From Bacillota bacterium (GTDB lineage: Bacteria > Bacillota > Clostridia > Oscillospirales > Ruminococcaceae), in the NCBI GenBank assembly GCA_023451415.1, contig JAEXZK010000228.1:1-6073 (forward strand): DNA of 6,073 nucleotides, written 5' to 3'. The translations under genes were made by a program, and so were the position numbers. Numbering within the stretch: the first letter of the stretch is position 1; each line of letters starts with the position of its first letter. Below are positions 1-5,691 of the stretch, in pieces. The notes beneath the pieces are model-generated. The model was not told where the DNA came from and searched no databases. It saw only the letters and a list, made by a program, of their open reading frames with translations.

Positions 1-153
1 CTCCAGGACTACCTGGAACTGGGGGCGGAGGCGCGGATCAACACCCCTTCCACCCTGGGTGGAAACTGGGTATGGCGGGTGAGGGAAGATGCCATGGCCC
101 CGGCGCTGGCCGCCCGCATCCGGCGGCTCAGCCAGATTTATGGCCGAAGATAG
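1..153 (+). CDS. malQ: 4-alpha-glucanotransferase (amylomaltase), C-terminal end; 5' part outside window
   Basis: The last 50 codons of a gene that begins before the window, ending in TAG at 151-153. The peptide reads LQDYLELGAEARINTPST followed by LGGNWVWRV. The block ARINTPSTxGGNWxWR is the conserved C-terminal signature of MalQ/DPE-type glycoside hydrolase family 77 enzymes. These cytoplasmic enzymes transfer 4-alpha-glucan segments between malto-oligosaccharides in maltodextrin or glycogen metabolism. The fragment ends with a short basic helix (RIRRLSQIYGRR), a usual ending for the family. The frame is open to the left edge with no disruption. The catalytic residues lie upstream and cannot be checked. 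No obvious terminator follows the stop directly; the next recognisable signal is a possible promoter 12 nt downstream. Confidence 0.9.
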   Translation, partial: LQDYLELGAEARINTPSTLGGNWVWRVREDAMAPALAARIRRLSQIYGRR

Positions 154-165
154 GGGCAGGGAGGC

Positions 166-195
166 TTGTACAGGCGGCCCCGATCGTGTTATCAT
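166..195 (+). promoter_or_regulatory. possible sigma-A promoter for the structured leader and small gene
   Basis: TTGTAC (166-171) and TATCAT (190-195) are separated by 18 nt and lie in a local AT-rich patch (TTATCATAATAATAT) within GC-rich DNA. Each hexamer matches the consensus at 4-5 of 6 positions. Transcription would start near 202 and run through about 290 nt of untranslated sequence into the small gene at 493. This is inferred from the sequence pattern only. Confidence 0.4.
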
Positions 196-202
196 AATAA
201 TA

Positions 203-492
203 TCGGCGGACAAGAGAAATCAGCGCCTGTAAGGCGTCTTTCCGTGTGTGGGCTGCGTTCCCCGGATCAGGCTGCTTCCATCCAGATGCCGCCTTGCACC
301 CACCGGGCCCTGCGGCCATGGCCGCGGCAAAGCGGGTGCAACCAGGCTACGATCTGCCCGGCTGTTCCCCAGAGACCGGGGGACGCGTCCGGCAGAGGGG
401 GCAACGCCGCCGGAAGCGCGGCTATGATGCCGGAAGCTGCTGGCCCCTGTCCATCGATGCAAAATTTTTACTGCGCGGAAAGGGGATACATT
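203..492 (+). other. GC-rich, hairpin-rich non-coding leader upstream of the 76-aa gene
   Basis: This stretch has no convincing gene; its open frames use unlikely codons and have no ribosome binding site. It contains several inverted repeats: CGCCT/AGGCG near 223-235 with a 3-nt loop; TTGCACCC (295-302) with GGGTGCAA (334-341), enclosing the perfect palindrome GCGGCCATGGCCGC; GTTCCCC (364-370) with GGGGGAC (378-384); the palindrome GGACGCGTCC (381-390); and a GCCGC/GCGGC stem near 407-422. I compared it by eye with RNase P RNA, tmRNA, SRP RNA, T-box, TPP, glycine and cobalamin motifs and recognised none. It could be an unclassified cis-regulatory leader, a separate small RNA, or decayed intergenic DNA. 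Confidence 0.35.
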
Positions 493-723
493 ATGGAGAG
501 TGGCATCAAGGAGCTTATTGAGAAGGCAGTCAGAGAGCTGTCGGAGAACAAAGAGTTGAGGAGCAGCTTTGAAAAGGAGCCTGTAAAGGTTTTGGAAAAG
601 ATCCTGAAGGTGGACCTGCCCGACGATAAAGTAAACGCCCTGGTAGACGGGGTCAAGGCCAAGTTGGGGCTGGACAGCGCCGCGGACCTGTTGAAGGGCT
701 TGGGCGGTATGCTGAAAAAATAA
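493..723 (+). CDS. small, highly charged helical protein of unknown function (76 aa)
   Basis: A 76-residue protein starting MESGIKELIEKAVRELSE and ending GLGGMLKK, with TAA at 721-723. I chose ATG 493 because AAAGGGG (479-485) lies 7 nt upstream and because the longer in-frame opening back to 166 has non-coding composition. The protein is rich in Lys, Glu, Leu and Asp, has no Cys, Trp, Tyr or His, and has no signal peptide or membrane segment. It looks like two or three amphipathic helices (about residues 4-20, 24-38, 45-58) and a Gly/Leu/Lys tail. The segment with LxxxFEKEPVKVLEKILKVDLPDD resembles the 'DPxxxLxxxxGxxLPxx' pattern of Nif11/nitrile-hydratase-type leader peptides, but there is no Cys-, Ser- or Thr-rich core after it. 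I do not recognise a defined family and assign no function. It stands alone, in no operon. Confidence 0.82.
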   Translation: MESGIKELIEKAVRELSENKELRSSFEKEPVKVLEKILKVDLPDDKVNALVDGVKAKLGLDSAADLLKGLGGMLKK

Positions 724-794
724 GGCTGCATTTAAAAAAGAGCTGGAAAAGCGCCCCTGCGCCTGCAGAGGACTTTCTGCACTCAGCCCAAAAG

Positions 795-875
795 CCGCCT
801 CCGGCGGTGGATGCTTCACATGGATGCTTTCACCTGCCGCTGGCAGGCGGATTTCGCTTTGCGAAACTGCGTTTC
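795..875. repeat. cluster of short hairpins with 3-nt loops, plus a 13-nt tandem near-repeat
   Basis: Four inverted repeats lie within 81 nt: CCGCC/GGCGG (795-807, loop TCC), CCTGCC/GGCAGG (833-847, loop GCT), TTTCGC/GCGAAA (852-866, loop TTT) and GAAAC/GTTTC (863-875, loop TGC). The last two share bases and are mutually exclusive. Between the first two, TGGATGCTT occurs twice in tandem at a 13-nt period (808-820 and 821-833). The arrangement resembles REP-like intergenic repeats, but copy number cannot be judged from one window. Confidence 0.5.
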
Positions 876-958
876 AGACCTCCTGCTGTAGTGCGTGTCT
901 GTCCGTTTGTAAGAAAACGTCGGTTTTGGCGTGACGGTTTTGATATCCAGCGTAATCA

Positions 959-995
959 AAAAACCCGGCAATCCACAAAGGATTGCCGGGTTTTT
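959..995. terminator. strong bidirectional rho-independent terminator
   Basis: A perfect 16-bp stem (959-974 with 980-995) has a 5-nt loop, ACAAA. Its core is CCCGGCAATCC/GGATTGCCGGG. It is flanked by a run of A on the left (958-963) and a run of T on the right (991-995), so it can act on both strands. The nearest + strand gene upstream ends at 723, 235 nt away, and there is no convincing - strand gene to the right. It probably closes the transcript of the small gene with a long 3' untranslated region, or insulates adhE. Confidence 0.85.
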
Positions 996-1230
996 GCACA
1001 CCATACATCCCAATGCCGCCGTACCAAAGCTGATGCGCACCACAGAAACAGGAACTTTTGATGCAGAGCAAGGAAAGCCGCCTTGATGCTCCTTGGTGGA
1101 TGCCAAAACGGCTTGACGATGCTATGGGCAAAAATTTTTGGCACAAGGGCGGTGTTTTCCTTCATAAAGGTACTTAAGGCCGTTGTACTTTTTGGGGTTC
1201 TTTAGGTGGTTATACAGGTTGCACAAAACA

Positions 1231-1248
1231 TAGTTAAATAATTAACGA
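1231..1248. promoter_or_regulatory. second, near-consensus Rex operator upstream of adhE
   Basis: TAGTTAAATAATTAACGA matches TTGTTAA-N4-TTAACAA at 12 of the 14 defined positions, and its GTTAA-N4-TTAAC core is a perfect inverted repeat. It is centred 37 bp upstream of the perfect operator at 1268-1285. It lies outside the promoter hexamers, so it may be an auxiliary site for cooperative binding or DNA bending. Confidence 0.6.
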
Positions 1249-1267
1249 TGTTTGGAAAGGATTAATA

Positions 1268-1285
1268 TTGTTAAAGTTTTAACAA
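1268..1285. promoter_or_regulatory. Rex (redox-sensing repressor) operator at the adhE promoter
   Basis: TTGTTAAAGTTTTAACAA matches the clostridial Rex consensus TTGTTAA-N4-TTAACAA at every defined position. It overlaps the -35 hexamer (1268-1273) and most of the spacer of the adhE promoter. Rex is a dimeric repressor that binds DNA when NAD+ dominates and leaves when NADH accumulates. The expected result is repression of adhE by steric block and induction when NADH must be reoxidised. adhE is a classic Rex target in Clostridia, which supports the call. The rex gene itself is not in this window. Confidence 0.9.
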
Positions 1286-1297
1286 ATATAGTATAAT
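1268..1297 (+). promoter_or_regulatory. adhE promoter
   Basis: A -35 of TTGTTA (1268-1273) and a perfect -10 of TATAAT (1292-1297) are separated by 18 nt. Transcription should begin near 1304, giving a 5' leader of about 50 nt. The moderate -35 and its overlap with the Rex operator fit a repressible promoter. Confidence 0.82.
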
Positions 1298-1338
1298 ATA
1301 GCCGCACCAAGGAATACCTAATCTTAACTGATAAAAAC

Positions 1339-1344
1339 AGGAGG
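1339..1344 (+). promoter_or_regulatory. adhE ribosome binding site
   Basis: A consensus AGGAGG lies 9 nt before ATG 1354. It fixes the adhE start, since no other start codon in this frame has a comparable site nearby. Confidence 0.9.
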
Positions 1345-1353
1345 CTGCATAGT

Positions 1354-3972
1354 ATGGCTGAAAAGAAGAACGAAACAAAGCAAAACGGCAAAGAGACCGA
1401 CGTGACGGTTGCCATCGACGCTCTTGTGCAGAAGGCCCAAAAGGCCCTTGAAGAGATGCTGTCCCTGAACCAGGAGGATGTGGATAGGATCGTCCAGGCC
1501 ATGGCCCTGGCCGGGCTGGATAAGCACCAGGAGCTGGCCCGTATGGCGGTGGAGGAGACCGGCCGCGGCGTATATGAGGACAAGGTCATCAAAAATATGT
1601 TTGCCACCGAATATATCTATCACAGCATCAAGAAGGAAAAGACTGTGGGCATCCTGGAGGAAAACGAGATGGAAGGCTATGTGGAGGTAGCCGAGCCGGT
1701 GGGCGTCATCTGCGGTGTCACACCCACCACCAACCCCACCTCCACCACCCTTTTTAAATGTATCATCGCCATGAAAACCCGGAACCCCATCATCTTCGGC
1801 TTCCATCCCTCGGCTCAGAAGTGCTCCGCCGAGGCGGCGCGCGTCGTCCGCGACGCAGCCATCCGGGCGGGGGCCCCCGAAAACTGCATCCAGTGGATAG
1901 AGACCCCCAGCGTGGAGGCCACCGGCGCTTTGATGCACCATCCCGGCGTGGCCACCATCCTGGCCACCGGCGGCCCCGGCATGGTCAAGGCCGCCTACAG
2001 CTGCGGCAAGCCCGCCCTGGGCGTCGGCCCCGGCAACGTCCCCTGCTACATCGAAAAGACCGCCGACCTGGAGCAGGCCTGCACCGACCTGATGATGAGC
2101 AAGACCTTTGACAACGGCATGATCTGCGCTTCGGAGCAGGCGGTCATTGTGGATAAGGAACTAAAAGCCCCCTTTGAAGCCTTTATGAAGGCCAACGGCT
2201 GCTACTTCCTCAACAAGGAGGAAACCGAGAAGCTTACCGCCTATATGTTCCCCGAAGAGGGGAAAGGGGTCTATGCCCCGGCGGTGGGCAAGTCCGCCAA
2301 CTGGATCGCCCAGCAGGCGGGGCTGACCGTCCCGGAAAAGACAAAGATCCTCATCGCCCCCCTGCCGGAGCCCAGCGCCAAGTACCGCCTCAGTTACGAG
2401 AAGCTGAGCCCCGTGCTGGCCTACTTTGTCGCCAGCGGCCATGACCAGGGCTTCGCTTACGCCAACAAGATGCTGGAGCTGGGCGGCCTTGGCCACTCCG
2501 CAGTCATCCATACCCGGGATATGGAGCTGGCCGACCGGTACGGCGTGGCCATGAAGGTGGGCCGGGTCATCGTCAACAGCCCCTCCAGCCAGGGCGCCAT
2601 CGGCGACATCTACAACACCAATACCCCCTCCCTGACCCTGGGCTGCGGTTCCTATGGCAAAAACAGCGTCTCCCAGAATGTCAGCACCGTCAACCTCATC
2701 AACAAAAAGCGGGTTGCCAAAAGGAGGGTCAATATGCAGTGGTTCAAGATCCCTCCCAAGATCTACTTTGAGGAGGATTCCATCCAGTACCTGGAGAAAA
2801 TGCCGGACATCAGCCGGGCCTTTATCGTCACCGATCCCATGATGGTCAAGCTGGGCAATGTGGACAAGATCCTGTACTACCTGCGCAAGCGCCCCGACTA
2901 CTGCCACAGCGAGATATTCTCCGATGTGGAAAGCGACCCCAGCGTGGAGTGCATCATGCGGGGCGTGGCCGCCATGAACGCCTTCCAGCCCGATGTCATC
3001 ATCGCCATCGGCGGCGGCAGCGCCATCGATGCGGCCAAGGGCATGTGGCTCTTCTATGAGCATCCGGATACCAGCTTTGACGGCCTGCGCCAGAGGTTCC
3101 TGGACATCCGCAAGCGGGCTTTCCACTTCCCCAAGCTGGGCGCCAAGACCAAGCTGGTGGCCATCCCCACCACTTCCGGCACCGGCAGCGAGGTGACCAA
3201 CTTCTCGGTGATCACCGACAAGCAGAACGGCAACGTCAAGTACCCTCTGGCGGACTACGAGCTGACCCCCGACGTGGCCATCATCGACCCCCAGTTCTGC
3301 ACCTCCATGCCCAAGAGCATCACTGCGGACACCGGCCTGGATGTCCTCACCCACGCCATCGAAGCCTATGTTTCGGTCATGGCCAGCGACTACACCGACG
3401 GTCTGGCCCTCCACGCCATCGGCATGGTCTTTGAATACCTGCCCAGAGCCTATGAGAACGGCCAGGACAAGGAAGCCCGGGAGAAAATGCACAACGCCAG
3501 CGCCATCGCCGGCATGTCCTTTGCCAACGCCTTCCTGGGGCTCAACCACTCCATGGCCCACAAGCTGGGCGGCGAGTACCACATCCCCCACGGCCGTGCC
3601 AACGCCATTCTGCTGCCCTATGTCATCCGCTACAATGCCCAAAAGCCCACCAAGTTTGCGGCCTTCCCCAAGTACCGCAAGTATATTGCCGACGAGAAAT
3701 ATGCCAAGATCGCCCGGTACCTGGGCCTGCCGGCCTCCACCACCCAGGAGGGCGTGGAGAGCCTGATCCAGGCCATCAAGGACCTATCCAAACAGCTTGG
3801 ACGGCCCATGACCATCCGGGAATGCGGCGTCAACGAGCAGGAATTCCTCTCCAAGCTGGAGGGCCTCAGCTACAAGGCCTTTGAGGACCAGTGCACCGTG
3901 GCCAACCCCGTCTATCCCCTGGTCAGCGAGATCGAGGAGCTGTACAAGGAAGCCTATTACGGCGAGAAATAA
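1354..3972 (+). CDS. adhE: bifunctional acetaldehyde-CoA/alcohol dehydrogenase AdhE (872 aa)
   Basis: A complete cytoplasmic AdhE, which reduces acetyl-CoA to acetaldehyde and then to ethanol, using two NADH, to regenerate NAD+ in fermentation. The N-terminal aldehyde dehydrogenase domain (about residues 15-450) has the cofactor-binding segment PTTNPTSTT (near 124-132), ATGGPGMVKAAYSCGKPALG (204-223) with GVGPGN after it, and catalytic Cys258 in FDNGMICASEQ. The junction reads INKKRVAKRRVNMQWFKIPP, with Met461 at the domain boundary. The C-terminal iron alcohol dehydrogenase domain (about 461-872) has GGGSAIDAAK (553-562), TTSGTGSEVT (606-615) and all four expected iron ligands: Asp663, His667, His732 and His746. 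His736 corresponds to the conserved active-site His. By alignment from memory it is close to the E. coli enzyme (891 aa) but has a Lys-rich N-terminus and no C-terminal tail. AdhE normally assembles into helical spirosomes. It is monocistronic, with its own Rex-controlled promoter and terminator. Confidence 0.97.
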   Translation: MAEKKNETKQNGKETDVTVAIDALVQKAQKALEEMLSLNQEDVDRIVQAMALAGLDKHQELARMAVEETGRGVYEDKVIKNMFATEYIYHSIKKEKTVGILEENEMEGYVEVAEPVGVICGVTPTTNPTSTTLFKCIIAMKTRNPIIFGFHPSAQKCSAEAARVVRDAAIRAGAPENCIQWIETPSVEATGALMHHPGVATILATGGPGMVKAAYSCGKPALGVGPGNVPCYIEKTADLEQACTDLMMSKTFDNGMICASEQAVIVDKELKAPFEAFMKANGCYFLNKEETEKLTAYMFPEEGKGVYAPAVGKSANWIAQQAGLTVPEKTKILIAPLPEPSAKYRLSYEKLSPVLAYFVASGHDQGFAYANKMLELGGLGHSAVIHTRDMELADRYGVAMKVGRVIVNSPSSQGAIGDIYNTNTPSLTLGCGSYGKNSVSQNVSTVNLINKKRVAKRRVNMQWFKIPPKIYFEEDSIQYLEKMPDISRAFIVTDPMMVKLGNVDKILYYLRKRPDYCHSEIFSDVESDPSVECIMRGVAAMNAFQPDVIIAIGGGSAIDAAKGMWLFYEHPDTSFDGLRQRFLDIRKRAFHFPKLGAKTKLVAIPTTSGTGSEVTNFSVITDKQNGNVKYPLADYELTPDVAIIDPQFCTSMPKSITADTGLDVLTHAIEAYVSVMASDYTDGLALHAIGMVFEYLPRAYENGQDKEAREKMHNASAIAGMSFANAFLGLNHSMAHKLGGEYHIPHGRANAILLPYVIRYNAQKPTKFAAFPKYRKYIADEKYAKIARYLGLPASTTQEGVESLIQAIKDLSKQLGRPMTIRECGVNEQEFLSKLEGLSYKAFEDQCTVANPVYPLVSEIEELYKEAYYGEK
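2721..2736 (+). promoter_or_regulatory. possible internal ribosome binding site and start at the AdhE domain junction
   Basis: AAGGAGG (2721-2727) lies 6 nt before an in-frame ATG (2734-2736, codon 461). That ATG is the first residue of the iron alcohol dehydrogenase domain (MQWFKIPPKIYFEE). Starting here would give a separate 412-residue alcohol dehydrogenase with all iron ligands. The Arg-Arg codons that build the motif also encode a conserved basic linker, so chance is possible. Confidence 0.4.
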
Positions 3973-3984
3973 GCAGAGACCCAA

Positions 3985-4023
3985 GGGCCTCCTTCCGGGA
4001 ATACCGGAGGGGGCCCAGCTTTT
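3985..4023 (+). terminator. adhE rho-independent terminator
   Basis: Starting 12 nt after the adhE stop, a GC-rich stem forms between 3985-3998 and 4004-4016 (loop GAATA, inner CCGG/CCGG, outer GGG/CCC, one bulged C and two G-T pairs). After AGC, TTTT follows at 4020-4023. The position immediately behind adhE supports the call; the T-run is short. Confidence 0.7.
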
Positions 4024-4292
4024 ATGTCGGAAGCCGCCACCCGCGCCCGAGGAGGTATCCCGGCAAAAATGCTTCGGCGCAGGCAGCCGGCGGGGCGCCC
4101 CCTTTTGCCGGTGCGGCTGGGGAGTGCGTATCCGGGCCGGAGAGGAGAAACCCCCATGCCGCAGCCCGCAGGGGAGGCGATACAGGATGAAATTTTGACG
4201 CGCCTGGGGAGCCTCCGGAACCCGGATGCTTCGGGGTCCCTTCGGGCCTTTGGGCAAAGTGGAGATTTGACGATAAAATTTTGCTGATTCTG
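4024..4292. other. intergenic region between adhE terminator and cysK promoter, no gene seen
   Basis: An open + frame at 4024-4287 has no ribosome binding site, an Arg/Pro/Gly-rich translation and no recognisable family, so I treat it as non-coding. The stretch contains the long inverted repeat at 4060-4111 and several small hairpins near 4217-4256 (CCC-TTC-GGG, GCC-TTTG-GGC). It also has two similar AT-rich words, GATGAAATTTTG near 4187 and GATAAAATTTTG near 4271, of unknown meaning. Confidence 0.6.
4060..4111. repeat. 52-nt inverted repeat with perfect 9-bp arms
   Basis: CCGGCAAAA (4060-4068) is the exact reverse complement of TTTTGCCGG (4103-4111). The 34-nt interior is GC-rich and includes the palindrome GGGGCGCCCC (4092-4101) and a GCCGGCG block. 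It could fold as one branched hairpin on either strand. The arms carry A and T runs on the inner side of the stem, which is not a terminator layout. Its function is unknown. Confidence 0.5.
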
Positions 4293-4321
4293 TTGACAAA
4301 ACCATACTGTGGAGGTATACT
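4293..4321 (+). promoter_or_regulatory. cysK promoter
   Basis: A perfect -35 TTGACA (4293-4298), a 17-nt spacer and a -10 of TATACT (4316-4321) make this the strongest promoter in the window. Transcription would start near 4328, leaving a leader under 30 nt. That is too short for a T-box or riboswitch. I see no Rex-like or other operator here, so expression may be largely constitutive or controlled by a regulator I cannot recognise. Confidence 0.88.
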
Positions 4322-4355
4322 TAGCGAAACATTACAGAAAAGGAGCTGAATCGCT

Positions 4356-5282
4356 GTGAAAATTGCTAAGAACTTGACCCAGCTGGTAGGAAACACCCCT
4401 CTGATGGAGCTGGGAAATTACTCCGCCGCCCAGGGCCTGGAAAGGCCGCTCGTTGCCAAGCTGGAGTCCTTCAATCCCCTCTCTTCCGCCAAGGACCGCG
4501 TGGGGGTGGCCCTCATCCGGGATGCCGAGGAAAAAGGTTTGGTGGGGAAGGACACTCTCATCATCGAGCCCACCAGCGGCAATACCGGCATCGCCCTGGC
4601 CTTTGCCGCGGCGGCCAAGGGCTACCGCCTGATCCTTACCATGCCGGAGACCATGAGCGCGGAGCGCAGGAATCTCCTCAAAGCCCTGGGGGCCCAGCTG
4701 ATTCTCACAGAGGGCTCCAAGGGGATGCAGGGGGCCATCGACAAGGCTGAAGAGCTCCACCGGCAGTACCCCGACTCCTTCATCCCCGGGCAGTTTACCA
4801 ATCCGGCCAACCCGGCGGCGCACCTGGCCTCCACCGGCCCGGAAATCTGGCGGGATACCGACGGCCAGGTGGATCTCTTCGTGGCCGGAGTAGGTACGGG
4901 AGGCACCATCACCGGGGTGGGCAGGTATCTGAAAAGCCAGAACCCCGGCGTGCGGGTGGCCGCGGTGGAACCGGCGTCATCGCCGCTGCTGTCCGGCGGC
5001 ACGGCGGGGCCCCATGGCATCCAGGGGATCGGCGCCAACTTTATTCCCAAAGTGCTGGATACCGGCGTCTACGACCAGGTGGTGAAGGTGGAGGACGCCG
5101 ATGCCAAAGCCACCGCCCGGGAGCTGTCCCGGACGGAGGGCTTGCTGTCCGGCATTTCCTCCGGAGCCGCCGTGTGGGCGGCCACACAGCTGGCACGCCT
5201 GCCGGAGAACCGGAACAAACTCATTGTGGTGCTCCTGCCCGACACCGGCGAGCGCTATCTTTCCACCGGCATTTTTGATTAA
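4356..5282 (+). CDS. cysK: O-acetylserine sulfhydrylase / cysteine synthase A (308 aa)
   Basis: A complete pyridoxal-phosphate enzyme of fold type II that makes L-cysteine from O-acetyl-L-serine and sulfide in the cytoplasm. The GTG start is supported by AAAAGGAG (4338-4345), 10 nt upstream, and by the family-typical opening [14 protein letters not shown]. The cofactor Lys46 lies in NPLSSAKDR. The substrate-binding loop PTSGNTG is at 72-78, the phosphate-binding loop GTGGT at 180-184, and GISSGAA starts at 266. The C-terminal [10 protein letters not shown] (295-304) places Thr297 near the pyridine nitrogen, where some homologues have Ser. The motifs [12 protein letters not shown] and [14 protein letters not shown] fit CysK rather than cystathionine beta-synthase. 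Length and motifs are normal, with no frameshift. It has its own promoter and terminator and faces cysE convergently. Assignment to the CysM-like subgroup is less likely but cannot be fully excluded. Confidence 0.95.
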   Translation: MKIAKNLTQLVGNTPLMELGNYSAAQGLERPLVAKLESFNPLSSAKDRVGVALIRDAEEKGLVGKDTLIIEPTSGNTGIALAFAAAAKGYRLILTMPETMSAERRNLLKALGAQLILTEGSKGMQGAIDKAEELHRQYPDSFIPGQFTNPANPAAHLASTGPEIWRDTDGQVDLFVAGVGTGGTITGVGRYLKSQNPGVRVAAVEPASSPLLSGGTAGPHGIQGIGANFIPKVLDTGVYDQVVKVEDADAKATARELSRTEGLLSGISSGAAVWAATQLARLPENRNKLIVVLLPDTGERYLSTGIFD

Positions 5283-5301
5283 AGGGCTTTCAAACTTCTG
5301 A

Positions 5302-5337
5302 GGTTACCCTTGATTGACGAAGGGAAACCCAGTTTTT
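5302..5337 (+). terminator. cysK rho-independent terminator
   Basis: Twenty nucleotides after the cysK stop, GGTT-A-CCCTT (5302-5311) pairs with AAGGG-A-AACC (5320-5329) around an 8-nt loop, with one A-A mismatch. TTTTT follows at 5333-5337. This is a fair terminator in the right position. Confidence 0.7.
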
Positions 5338-5374
5338 CCGGGCGAAAACAGCGGATGACATCGTTGTCCTTGTT

Positions 5375-5392
5375 GCCGGGCTGCAGCCCGGC
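5375..5392. repeat. perfect 18-bp palindrome
   Basis: GCCGGGCTGCAGCCCGGC is its own reverse complement. It could be a protein-binding site or a small hairpin. No T-run follows, so it is not a terminator. Its role is unknown. Confidence 0.55.
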
Positions 5393-5662
5393 TGCCTCGT
5401 CCGCCTTGCCACCCACCGTTTTTCCTCCCGAAAAACTCCAAGGGACCTGCCGGCGATGGAAAACTGGGGCTGGCAAGGCCGCAGGGCAGGCTTGCTGGCG
5501 CAAACCGAACCCGAGAACGCAGCCAGCGCCAATGGAGGCCCATGACAGGCGTATTGCCTCTTGTACACTGCACAGGAGGGCAATATTGGCAGTACAGCGG
5601 CTTTCCTCGGCAGAGTTCATATAGCAGGACATATCCGTATTTTCAATTCGCTTTACTTGGCA

Positions 5663-5691
5663 TTGGCAGGAAGCAAATCAAAATCTATATA
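5663..5691 (+). promoter_or_regulatory. possible orphan promoter facing the cysE 3' end
   Basis: TTGGCA (5663-5668), a 17-nt spacer and TATATA (5686-5691) form a reasonable sigma-A promoter. Another TTGGCA overlaps just upstream (5657-5662). No + strand gene follows; a transcript starting near 5698 would meet the hairpin and T-run at 5726-5763 after about 65 nt. Pattern evidence only. Confidence 0.35.

Larger units (their letters stand above)
724..1230. other. intergenic region without a convincing gene
   Basis: About 500 nt between the small gene and the Rex-controlled adhE region. Open frames on the - strand (for example across 816-1106) lack plausible ribosome binding sites and read as arginine/serine/cysteine-rich nonsense. 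The region holds an inverted repeat TGCAGA (764-769)/TCTGCA (776-781), the hairpin cluster at 795-875, the terminator at 959-995, a 12-bp palindrome CAAAAATTTTTG near 1130-1141, and a weak stem AAAGGTAC (1166-1173)/GTACTTTT (1185-1192). Nothing else was recognised in 996-1230. Confidence 0.6.

Noticed and set aside
166..492. N-terminal extension of the small gene back to TTG 166 (185 residues in all)
   Set aside because: There is no ribosome binding site at 166, the added segment is Cys/Pro/Arg/Gly-rich and unlike the charged helical part, and ATG 493 has a good ribosome binding site.
203..492. Known structural RNA (RNase P, tmRNA, SRP RNA, cobalamin or glycine riboswitch)
   Set aside because: None of the conserved core words of these families could be found on either strand by eye; a covariance search would settle it.
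220..819. A 199-codon - strand frame overlapping the small gene
   Set aside because: It is antisense to the better-supported 493-723 gene, has no recognisable domain and no credible ribosome binding site.
1166..1193. Terminator-like stem AAAGGTAC/GTACTTTT followed by T
   Set aside because: The stem is AT-rich with a G-T pair and an 11-nt loop, so it is weak, and no gene ends nearby.
2161..3642. A 493-codon open frame on the - strand inside adhE
   Set aside because: It lies wholly antisense to a well-supported AdhE with all active-site motifs. The translation is Gly/Val/His/Asp-rich and matches no family; it follows from the GC-rich third codon positions of adhE.
4024..4287. An 87-codon + frame between adhE and cysK
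   Set aside because: It starts directly at the adhE terminator T-run, has no ribosome binding site, and reads as Arg/Pro/Gly-rich sequence across an inverted repeat.
4322..4355. T-box or riboswitch controlling cysK
   Set aside because: The predicted leader is under 30 nt and no antiterminator or T-box motif is visible upstream of the strong promoter.
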